From positions 43,209,998-43,273,997 of the forward strand of contig OZ023214.1 in NCBI GenBank assembly GCA_963995525.1: a stretch of 64,000 nucleotides of DNA, given 5' to 3'. Source of the stretch: Escarpia spicata (lineage: Eukaryota > Annelida > Polychaeta > Sabellida > Siboglinidae). A program made the position numbers and the translations under genes. Shown here one piece after another: positions 1-18,100 of the stretch (position 1 is the first letter of the stretch; each line of letters starts with the position of its first letter). The notes below the pieces were generated by a model. The model was not told where the DNA came from, did not search any database, and saw nothing but the letters and a program-made list of their open reading frames with translations.

Positions 1-66
1 GTGTGAACTGATTTCAAAACAATACGGTAAGAAATCTGAATTGAGGAAGGAACTTTAGATACACAC

Positions 67-6518
<6,452 letters not shown>

Positions 6519-6587
6519 CTATCCTCTGTAGGCAATAAGGTGTGTTGCAAGAGTAATGATGATAACAATTTATGTAATTTATGTGTA

Positions 6588-6795
6588 CAGTGGAATCTTG
6601 TTTTACAGTCACCTCAGCAATACAACCACCTTACAATTAAGGTCATCCTAGTATAGTTCAAAATTATTTTATATATACACTCTGTATATATATATATATA
6701 TAATATTTGTCCCGTTGATATGGACACCTCACTATTCAGGTTACTTTTGTCCAATCCCAAGGGTGACCTTAATAGCAAGGTTCCATTGTATTTGA
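6588..6795 (+). repeat. Short TIR element (MITE-like), copy 2, with an internal TA microsatellite
   Basis: Starts TACAGTGGAATCTTGTTTTA and ends with GACCTTAATAGCAAGGTTCC. It shares the internal order ACAGTCACCTCAGCAATACA and ACAATTAAGGTCA with 4705-4895. An AT-repeat (about 6663-6703) has expanded in the middle. It lies just upstream of the DUS2 start exon. Confidence 0.55.
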
Positions 6796-6832
6796 GTTAA
6801 AAGTTAATGTATATATGCATCCCCATGCACAC

Positions 6833-6883
6833 ACTCCCACACACTCCCACACACACACACAGACACACACAGACACACACAAT
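6833..6883. repeat. CA-rich microsatellite
   Basis: ACACACTCCC repeats followed by CACACAGACACACACAGACA-type runs. Confidence 0.8.
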
Positions 6884-7599
6884 ATTATCCATATTATATA
6901 AATAGATAAACAATGGTTTTATTACTGCCAAACAGAACATGAACTGGCTGTGTAAGAATGTCCGTTATATGGGTTTGGTCAGAGGCATTCAAATTTCAAA
7001 CTATGCTACGCTATAAAGTATAATACAAAGGAGACAAATCGAATGCCCATGACCAAAATAACCTCAAGGTGCCGACAACAATTCTTGTCAGAGATATTCG
7101 GTAATCAAGGCTGCTCCTGGGTATATTTCAAGTACAGAAGGAGCTATGCCGTAGTTGTGGGAAATGTCCTGATAATAATGTCCCAAGTGGGGAATTGAAC
7201 GATGTCACCCATACACAAAAAGTTAAACTAATCCTTGGTAACAGGTAGACTCAAAATTAGAAATAAAAAGGATAGTCTGATATTCTTAATAATTTACTTA
7301 GAACACTGTTAATCCTGAGAGCTTCATTGTTTTGCAGACAAACATCAGTAGACTGGAACAGAATTTCTAAATACTAATAATATACTTGGTTACTTGCATG
7401 ATTTGTTTATATATAGCCATTGTAGGCCTTATATCATATACCTGTAAGTTAATTTTTGTTACTATTTTCATGTGGGTATATTTTGACTTTGTCTTATAAT
7501 TTTATTGGACAATTGTGTTAATTTGATTGAAGTTTTAACTAATTAAGATTTTGATTTAGTTTTCTTAATTTACTTAGGTTTACTTAGGTTGTTTCTGAC

Positions 7600-8219
7600 C
7601 ATAGGCAGTGGCCTAGGTGGTCAGATCTCTAGTTTTCCCAGTAAATGTTCTACATCTGATCTTCCTGGCAAGGCGGCTTTGTAGTTGTAAAGAACTTTTT
7701 CAGTACTCCAATATTTATCTAGGCATTTCTTAAATAAGCTAATGCTATGTGTAGTTACCATTTGTTCAGGTAAATTATTCCATAATTAGTGACTCTGATT
7801 GAAAAGATTTAATTTTTAGTATTTATATGAGCACATTTTTGGAATAGTTTCAAACTATTACCCCTTGTTCCTTCCTTTATCTCAGTTTTTATATAGCACA
7901 TGACAATGTTAGAAGATACATTGATATCATACTTTTTATATATACCTCTATCATATATCCACGTGTTCTTCTAAAAGCTATAAGCTAATGTAGGAAGTTT
8001 CAACTGATCAAGTCTTTCTTGATAAGGAATATCCTTCACTCCAGGAAGTTGCATAGTCATGCATCTCTGCACACTTTCCACTGAATCCTCATATTTTTGT
8101 TTATGGATGATCGTATGCACAATTACTGCATAGTCTAAATTATTCCGAACAAGAGCTTTATAGAGTGGCATAAAACTATTTTCATTCAGTATTGCAAAAG
8201 ACCTTAAAATAATCGCCAT
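7600..8219 (-). mobile_element. CR1/Jockey-like LINE, 3' fragment of reverse transcriptase ORF
   Basis: The minus-strand open segment 8219-7971 encodes the C-terminal part of a LINE ORF2. It has RSFAILNEN, then MPLYKALVRNNLDYAVIV, then ESVQRCMTMQLPGVKD and YQERLDQLKLPTL. This is the usual ...LYKSLVRPxLEYA...VQRR.T...P...Y.ERL..L.LPTL tail. Frameshifted continuation down to about 7600 reads like the final EGTRGNSLKLF and VTNYGIIYLN-like block. It is a dead fragment lying between DUS2 and PAR6. Confidence 0.75.
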
Positions 8220-8879
8220 AATCCTGTTTGTTTTATTAATACATCTTTTAATTGATATTTTTGTAGAATTCTAGCTTTCACCTTTGGCTTTGTCAGTCGA
8301 TAATAACCTATTCAACTTCAGACTAAGGTTCAGGAATCTTTTATTTTGCTGGCATCAAAATTATTAGCAGAATCCTCCATTTATGTACTCCCCTGGGTTG
8401 AAGCGTAGGGATAGGGTTAGGGTAAGTATGCTGAACCTAGTTTCGGCTATTTAAGTAAAAGATTACCCTCAGCTCAGGCTTTTTTTACTTGTCTTTTTCT
8501 TCTAAAGTTTGATGATTCCTAATTCATTGTTAGACTATAATTTAGTTTTAAAATTCAATCGAGTAGGTAACACGGTTAAGTCGATGCCGTCACTCGTGAG
8601 TCATGTTCACGCGATAGACCGTAGCTTGTCACTGTCAGTCAGATGAGAATCTGAGGTTTTTTCTGAGCAAGAGTGGAGCCTACTCTCCCTACTGCACAGC
8701 TGAGCTAACCTTGGCCATGCTGTACTGTCGAAACTCAAGTTGCATCACAACTTTTAAACAACATTTTTGATATTCCTTTAAACGATAAAAATAATATTGA
8801 TGAACGATGCTAATACTTGATGCTTTAGAAATTAAAACAGTTGGTCGCGTTCGCCTGAACGGTGGCTGAACTAGTACAC

Positions 8880-9138
8880 AAATTCGTTTATTATTTTGTA
8901 AGCGCACGTACTTGTTTTAGGAATGCCCCGTTCGTGAAAGGAATCCCCGTGAGTCCGGAACGAGGCAGCAATGACGTCAGGGACTCCATCATTTAGGTCA
9001 TCGTAGTTTCAGAACGTCCAAAACTGGGTGATTTTGTGGCAAAGATGTCCAAATGATGTTGATAATAACATAGCTACCAACGTGATGTCGAATGTGATAC
9101 GGTTCCCTGAGCTATAGCCCACCAAAGACGCCTCCGAA
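8880..9138. promoter_or_regulatory. Putative divergent DUS2/PAR6 promoter with CRE palindrome
   Basis: This is a CpG-richer patch in otherwise AT-rich DNA, directly upstream of PAR6 exon 1 and on the 5' side of DUS2. It contains the full CRE palindrome TGACGTCA at 8972-8979, the CREB/ATF family site. No clear TATA box was seen. The 2.6 kb between the two start codons also holds a LINE fragment, so an unseen 5' non-coding exon of DUS2 would have to lie between about 6530 and here. Confidence 0.4.
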
Positions 9139-12100
9139 ATGCCAAGAAACGTCAAATCGCAAGCCAGTTCGTTGGTGGAGGTGAAAAGCAAAGTAAGTTG
9201 TCGCCGAGGTTGGCGCACGGGCATTTGTGTGACTGTCGTTTCAGACATTCTAGGGCCATGCATCATTGGGTGACGCCTTCGCAAAATAGGACTATGGCGA
9301 AATGTAAAATATGCTTTTACTATTCCACATATTTACAGTGTAATATATTAATTATTCTGGATCTGCTAGTCGCTCGAGGAAGTTCACTATTTGTAGGTTT
9401 TCTACCTCTTCCAGCAAATTTTATCAAATGAAAACTTTAAAACAAGTTCCAGTCACCCTGACTGAGACAGACTGAATCAGCCATCGAATCGTAATTCATA
9501 TGTTTGTATACACTAATACAGTTGACAGAAATCAAGATACATATCCCCAAAAGTAAACATAGATGTCAAAATGTAAAAATACAATCAAACTTCAAAATCA
9601 TAGAAGGCTTATCAAAATGGAATGCCTATCAAAATCTAGTTCAATTATGACTTTTCAGTGTAAATTATTTCAATGTGAATTGAACAATCCAGTATGAAAT
9701 CTAGATTTCATACTAGACTCTTAGCGTCTAATTTCATGGTTGAGCTACTTATTGTGTGGCCTGCACAATCAGTAGAATCCATATATTTATGGCCTCGTAT
9801 ATTTATATGCACCCAACCCCGTCGTCATTAATAAACTTGCAAAATGAAATCAGAATGGTTCTTATTTTCTCAAGGTTAGAATCATGAAATTCATACATAA
9901 AGTGACTCCAAATACGATCTGACGTTTTCATGAACAAATACATACCTTACTACACTAATTTTATGTCACTATCTGTCAACTTTGTGCACCACACCAATCC
10001 CAGTTTACCTGTGATCAGCTGTTTATGGAGTCATATCAAGCTTTGTGGATAGATACCAGTACATGTGATTTTTGTAATTTTAACTTACCACCATATGGCA
10101 ACACTGTTGTGATCATTACTCAGTGGAGCCTCATTAGGCTGTGTATTCGACAGTATTTAAGAGTAATGTAACAGACCTACTGTACCGTTACTCCTTCCAT
10201 TTGTGGTCAAAATAAACCTATCATGAATACATATTTAAACACATCATCCACATTGAAGACTTTTTAAGCCGTATTGATTATCAACATTGTAGCAAGTGAG
10301 GAACTGAATATATTTGATGCATGCAAACTCCAGTGATAGCTCAACTAATCAATGAAGCCAGTCATTGTCAATATTACAATATATGCAGCCTGTCAAGCAA
10401 TGTGTTGCAACTTGTTCCATGCATAAGAAGGCTACACTATCATGTCAGATGTTGAGTACCATGGTATGTCTTATCAGTATCTTTTCATCACACTGTATTT
10501 ACGGTCAACCATTTGTCTGTGATTCAAGCCTGGTACTTCCTTCACCAAACAATGCCATGCCAGTTTTACATATTGTTTATGTATTCTGCACTCTAATAAC
10601 TTGCGAGTCACTTATGTCGACTCCTTTTTATTGTCGAGTAGCCATACTTGCTTGGAAAATCACCAGGAAGGCAAGAATTTTTAAAACCCAGTTTTATGTA
10701 ATTCAAAGTACAAAATTACATGTTGTATTTCCATCAGCAAAAGTGCAAGGAATAGACTGGAAATACAGATATATCTATTGTCAATATTATCAAAAACCAG
10801 AGGCACCAAATGTTATTTCAGAGAGCCAGAAATCTTGCTGGATTACTACTATTGCATTCCAAATAAGTGTACAGGTCGGAATAAGAGTATAGGGTGGACA
10901 TGCCTCGGAATTTTAATAAGAGTATAGGTCTGAATAACAGTATAGGGCAGACATTTCTCGAAATTATAATAAGACTATAGGTCGGAATAAGAGTATAGGG
11001 TGGAAATTTCATGAAATTATAATAAGAGTACCGGGCGGAATAAGAGTAACAGCCTATATGGCAGAAATTTCTTGGAATTATAATAAAAGTACAGTTTGGA
11101 ATAATAGTATAAGCCAGTAATAAGGCGGAATTAAATTGCAATGTGTGTATTCATAATTCTAATTGATGTATTTTTGACAATGCGACAACATAATTATATG
11201 CAAACAGGAGTTGCCTACATCAAACAAACAATATTACTGTATATTAAATCGTTAATCATGCTTTATCGCCCAGCCCTAGACTGCGAGATTCACAATTTAC
11301 TAGCCATAATAATAACGTCCTGACCACAACATGATCCCAATAAAACATAACAAACCTTTATACTTTACACACAGGTTCCCTAAATGAGCCTTTTGTGCAT
11401 ACATGTATTTTTCAATTTTGTTGTGAAAAGATCGCTATCTGCCATGATTGGCATGGTGACCGGCGTAAACAAACTCGCCGTAAGAACGAAGAGCACTGCG
11501 CATTCGGCTTCGATGATTCACCGGCAAGAATTATTTTTATATATACATATTTCTCAGAACGTTGTATCGGTGATGCAAATAAATACATGTAGTGCCTAAT
11601 AAAAACGTATAGGGTGGAACTAATAACAGTAAATAACAGTAAACCCATGTAAAAAACATATAGGGTGGAACTGCCAACATTAAATAAGCATACAGACCCA
11701 AATAAGACCGTATAGGCTGGCATTTTTAGTCCAAAGAAATAGCCGTATTTATGTGAGAGTTAGTAGTTATTTGCAAGATGTCATAGTGGGGCCTGTGGTA
11801 GATATAAATGCATTACTGAAGCAAAAGGACAGGAAACGGAGAAAGGCAGTGAGTACAAATTAGCATATTTCAATGTCACAATGACACACAGTCACACATA
11901 CACAACTAACACAACTATGCCATTCATCAATCTCCACAATGACAGTTGACATTCCAGTCATGTGACCTTTTTTAGCCATGTGTGAATACACAATGGTTAC
12001 TGTCACACGACTTCAATACTTTTATTATCTACTGTACAAAGAATATTCAGTTGTGTGGACATTTGTCATGTGTATGAGCTGTTTGCTAGTAGGGTGTTCA

Positions 12101-15100
12101 GAGTTATTAGCCCTAACTGTTGTCTGACTCAGTGGGTCAACCTGAAGATAAGCCGCTGAGTGCCTGCAGCAATGTTAACCACAACTAATAGTTCATCTGA
12201 CTAGAAGTAAAGGTGTCAAAGCCCAGGGCAGGGCTGACCAAACAATGTCAAGCAGTGAGGTTTATTGCAAGCAGCAGATCTCCTGTATATGCCATGTGCC
12301 AGGCGTAGTCAGGTGATATGTGCTCTTAGATGTTTAATTAGGTTTGAGACAAGTTCAGACAGCTGATTGGCTTTGAAAGGATGTTCATTACATTGGATAG
12401 CTCAGCTCGGAAAAGTAACCTAAGTAAAGTTTTTTATAAAATGTGCTCCGACATAATATGTTCAGTAAAAAACTTGAGAATTATCAAATCATGTTTGATG
12501 TGGTGGACTTGACATACTATTTATAACATTTTATGCCAGGCTTTATGTGTTTACTGTTATGTTGTTATTTTCCTTTTTTAATATTTACATACAGGGTCAG
12601 TTTATTTGTTATATTTTTATCCAAAAAATAATGTGTATTGTCTATTCTGCACTTTCTGAAACCACGTCAGAAACATGTAAGTCATGAACAAAGTTGTGTT
12701 ATGCAGGATTTAAAAGTGAGCATGTGGCCAAGCCAAGGGGACCAAGTCCTTAGGGTTAGATGTTTATCTGTCTATTATACTCTATATTGATATGCTGACT
12801 TTGGAGTATCAAGTGCTTCTCCTCCGAGATGCTGAGATCTACTCGCTTCTTTCTATGTATGTTCATTTGCTCCATTGACCTCTGATCTACCCATTGTTGA
12901 TGTATTTAAAAAATACAAAGGTAGTTATTTAGAGTTGTTTACTTACATGTTTTTGATATGCCTGGCTTTTCTGGGGGGCCTTTTTCTTACCTGTATGGTG
13001 ATCAGTTCACCACATAACGCCAATGTAAACAACTGGTTTGTTGCTCCACAGATGAACGATATAAGCTAGTCATTGTTAGGGTATTTATAAAATAGGTGAC
13101 CCAATAAGTATAAAATACTGGCGCCCTTGTATCACATTTAATGGCCAATCACTAACTTAATGGTCTGTATTTTATAATACAAATTATGATCTGTATACAC
13201 ACAGATTCTGATGGTTCTCTTTGTTACACAGTAATCACCCTGCACACATCCTTCTGGTAGATGTGACCTACTTATGCAGTCAGGATATGCTAGGCTGTTA
13301 GCAGTTCAGTGCAGAGGCTGTCAGGAGGGAGGTGATACTAACTGTCACACTAGCTTATGCAGGATCTGTCATTAATACTCATTATGGGAGATTTAATGAT
13401 GGACTCACCTACAGATATATGTCACATGCTCCTGGGTGTGACAGTCAGCCCGGCATGTATGATGTAGGCTAAACTTCACAAGTGGAATCAGTACTTAGGT
13501 CTAGGCTTGCCATGTGTTCTTAATGTGAAACATGTTATAGTAGGCATGTCATATGTTCTTCAAAATGACCTGTTACAGTAGACCTGTCATGTGTTCTTAG
13601 AATGGTCTTGTTACTGTAGGCCTGTCATGTGTTCTTCAAAGTGATCTGTTAGGCAGTTACAGTAGACCTGTCATGTGTTCTTAGAATGGACCTGTTATAG
13701 TAGACCTGTCATGTGTTCTTAGAATGGTCTTGTTACACTAGGCCTGTTATGGGTTTTTAGAATGGACCTGTTACAGTAGGTCTGTCATGTGTTCTTAGAA
13801 TGGACCTGTTACAGAAGGCCGGTCATATGTTCTTAGAATGGACCTGTTACAGTAGGTCTGTCATGGGTTCTTAGAATGGTCTTGTTACAGTAGGCCTGTC
13901 ATGGGTTCTTAGAATGGACCTGTTACAGTAGGCCTGTCATGTGTTCTTAGAATGGACCTGTTACAATAGGCCTGACCTGTGTTCTTAGAATGGTCTTATT
14001 ACAGTAGGCCTGTCATGTGTTGTTAGAAGGGACCTATTACAGTAGGCCTGTCATGTGTTGTTAGAAGGGTCTTGTTACAGTAGGCCTGCCATGTGTTCTG
14101 ATATTTTGGGGCCATCATGGGACCATTTCACTATTAAACATTCTCAAGAATTCATAAGCCCGATTTTGCTCTTTAAAAAAAATTGTTTCACTCCTTAACA
14201 TTGATTTTTGTGTACTAAAAAAACCAACACCAGGATGTGCCACCAGGAAAATTGTGTTGGTGTGTCACAGAAATAATGTCCCCACTGATACAGCAGTAGC
14301 TTTTTGCATTTTGAAAAAGCTGCTTAAATTTGTGGATTACGTTTAATGATGGATTTTCTTACGTGCTCGTTGTCTTGAGTGAAATGGTCCCTGTTGTTTG
14401 GTCTTACATTTCACTGAACATTTGAGCACACAGGCAACATCATCAGATTCAATTAGCAACAGCATATGTGTATGTTGCAATTGTGACTATGAAAAATTAA
14501 ATGAGACTGAACTTTGAACCATGATATCATTGCATGATGTTGACATAGAAAACAACCATTTACATCATTGTTTTATTTAGAGCACAAAAACATACTTTAA
14601 CATTTGAATTTTATTTATGCAAGTTGTAATGAAAATGTGTTTTTCTTTCTAGTTTGATGCTGAATTCCGCCGATTCTCTGTGGACCGAGAGAAATTGACG
14701 AAGTTTGATGATTTTAACCACTTCGTAGAAGTAATCCACGGACTGCCGAACATTCCATTTGTAATAGCCTACACTGACCCGAAGGATGGGGATCTGCTAC
14801 CAATCAACAACGATGACAATTTCGCGAGAGCTTTAACGATTACCGGGCCTTTGTTGAGACTGTTGGTACAGAAGAAAGGTATGTACAACACACACTTTGT
14901 TGCAATCTAAGAGCCGCACTGCCATGTTACTTGGCACTTGAACTATTTATTGTATTTATTAAATACTGCTATCAAAATCAGTGTTATTGATGCTTGGCAT
15001 AATGATTATTGAATATAGTTTAATTTAATTTATTTTTGTGGAGCTCTTGGTTCACCACTGTGCCATTTTAATGATATTCAAGTATGATATGCAAAATTAT

Positions 15101-18100
15101 GTTAATCTGATATAGTAAGTCATCATTCGTTTGAATAAGATGAGTGATAACATCAATGTTTGCTGATCATTGACTAGTTGAATTTACTGTAAGAAACACC
15201 ACTTTAGTCTGCCAGAGATGGGTCCAGTTACGTAATTGTAATTTATTACAGATAAACTGCTGTATTTGTAATTGATTCTGGTTTTGAAATTACATTGTAA
15301 TTCTGATTAATTTCTTCCATGTTATTAATTCTTCCATGGTAGTAATTGCATTATCTTTTCATACAGGATATCGTATTTTTTTTCTTAAACAAAATCCACA
15401 TAATTCTTCTCAGTCACATAGTTAAAACCATATAATATATACCAAATTCAACAACGTGCATACCATAACATTAACAAATACTGAGCAAACATTTTGAATA
15501 AATAGTTAGTCTCACATGTGAAATTGGAATTTATTTGAACATTTTAGAACAGTAATTGTAATAGCATCATTGAAATGAAAAGTAGTTATAAATATTTATT
15601 TGATTTTGTGTAATTAGACCCAGCCCTGTGCATTTCTACAGCACACAATCACAGTGTGCGGTTTCCTACATCTTTGCCAGGTGCAAATCCGCAGCAGTGA
15701 AACACGAAACCAGTGATGACTCATGATACTGATCCCCTAATGCTAGTGGACTTAAATAATGGGTTCCTCTTCACTGCTGGTGACAATTGTGGGTTGATGC
15801 ATAAAATTAATAAAACTACAGTAAAAGCATTCTTTATCTCAACATATTGTACTGGTTTTAATATGAACACATTAAAGAAGCAGTATGAGCTGCAGAAACA
15901 AAAATGTTTTTGTATGTTGTTTTTTATCAGACTGCATTTACTTTGGTCTTAACACCAAAACCAATGATGTAGTTCAACAAATATGCGTAGAACATGATTT
16001 GCCTATCCCACACTTGCGGGGCGTCACCTTCGATTGCATTCGAAAGCGAGGCTACATGCACCGCATTCGACAAGATGGCGAAAGATGAGCGTACATTTGA
16101 ACGTTGGTCAAGATCTTTGTGTAGTTTGTGCGAGATATCATACGATTATATCAAATGGATAACGAGTGATTTGTTACAGACAAGCAAGAAAGCTATTGGG
16201 AGTTTTTCTGGGTACATGAATCTGCTTCAAACACACCAGAACTTTGTTTTGTCAAAGTTTCTTGTTACGAATAATGTAGTTCAGTATACTTGTATTTACA
16301 TTGGACCTTTTGCGGTTGCATGATATTAAAGTTTTAATTAACAATTTAACACCAGCTAATTGTTGTTAGGAAAGTGTTATGAAATTATATGCAAATTTTC
16401 ATTACATTCAGACATGGGGTCAAATACATTTGTATTTAATAGTATTTAAATGCATTTTTTTAATATTTGTAATTGTATTTGGTACTAATGAAATGAAAGT
16501 ATTTGTATTTAAATACTTCCCTAAAGTATTTGACATTTTCAAATACTGTTTCAAACTCTTATTTGGGCACGGTTATTAATAAATGATAAGTTAGATTTTG
16601 TATTCACCAGTCTTGTTTAACTTCTTGAGAGTCAAAATTTCACTGGTTTATTTAACAATTGACCACATTTTCCAGTCAGAAAGAAAGCCATTATGTGGAA
16701 GTCACTGAGGTCATTATGAGAGCATACCAGTGAAGTCAGGAGCAATTTGTTAGTTGTCTGTCACCTGTGACCAATATGCAATTAGCAACAATAGGACTTG
16801 CACTGGCATGCCTGTCTTTTGATCATGCTTTTATTGCCCCTTCAAAGGAACCCTGCTAGCTGCTAAGGCCTGCTATTGTGTCAATGCTTGTGTGAACTGA
16901 TAAGACATATTTGCACTCTGTGGGTTCCCAAGCCAGATCATTACTTGCCTACATTCTTGCTATTTTACATCATACCATATATTTCCAGTCTATAAGGAAT
17001 ATCTCATTTAATAATTATACATACTATCATGAAATTATGTCAATAAACAACATAATTATCTTGTAATATCAGATTTGCTATTGTTTTTGGTACAGGTTCT
17101 CTTATAAAAAGTATTTGAAATACTTCCTAATGTATTTGTACTTTTGCATTTCAAAGTATTTGTAATTGTATTTGAACACCTCGGGAGTATTTGTATTTAA
17201 ATACTTTTCAGTGTAGTTGACCCCATATCTGATTACATTATAAAAAAATTATAAACAACATTATAAAGACCATCGTTGATGAGAATAAAAAGAACAGTCC
17301 ATTGAAACTTGTTTTTGTTATTTATTTTACATCTCAGATGCTTAAATTTGTCAAATTATGATACCATGACATTTAACTACCATATGCCGTGAAGCATGAT
17401 TAGGGTAGACTGGAATCTCAGTTAGTACATTTATGTATGTCTTTGTCCGTGTCATGTGTCACAAGCGTTACTTTCATATTTTTATAGCAGCAATAGGCTA
17501 GTGAGAATTTCTTTCCTAAAACGAAAGGTGGATGGTGTATTACCATTTCAGTGTGACATCTTATATTTCAAGGTATAACCATGTCGGAGATTTTTGTGCA
17601 TTTGAGAAGTTTCGGTTGTGAAGTAATGCCCTTGAAGGTGTCACACATTTGTTTTTATGCTCAAACATCGGGATTTTCAGTGTTATAATTTCCCTTATGT
17701 TATACTATCTGTCAACTAAAACAAACTCCTCACTCATTTTAATAATACACGTGTACATAAAGTATCTGTTTGTGTCACAAGCATTACTGGAGGCATCCTT
17801 TCTTTCACGTGCAGGTATGCTGAGAACCGTCAACAGTACTCCTTTCCAACCATCTGTTTACTAAACTGGAATATTTAAGGATTCACAAATAGCTACTTTT
17901 AAACAAATTCTTGACATTCTAATTTTGAATTGTATTTCCCTCCAATTGTCACCAGCAGTGAAGAACCGTTGACTCAAATGTTTAGCATGATAGACCAAGC
18001 TATCCGAAGTTATATCAATATTTTCCCAGCACGAATCCAATGAAAACAAACGCATTTTCTTTAAAACAAAAACCAACATGGAGATTATTGACAGGTGACA

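Noticed and set aside
10365..10892. 175-codon plus-strand frame in PAR6 intron 1
   Set aside because: No domain, AT-driven composition, and its end overlaps a tandem repeat. Likely chance.
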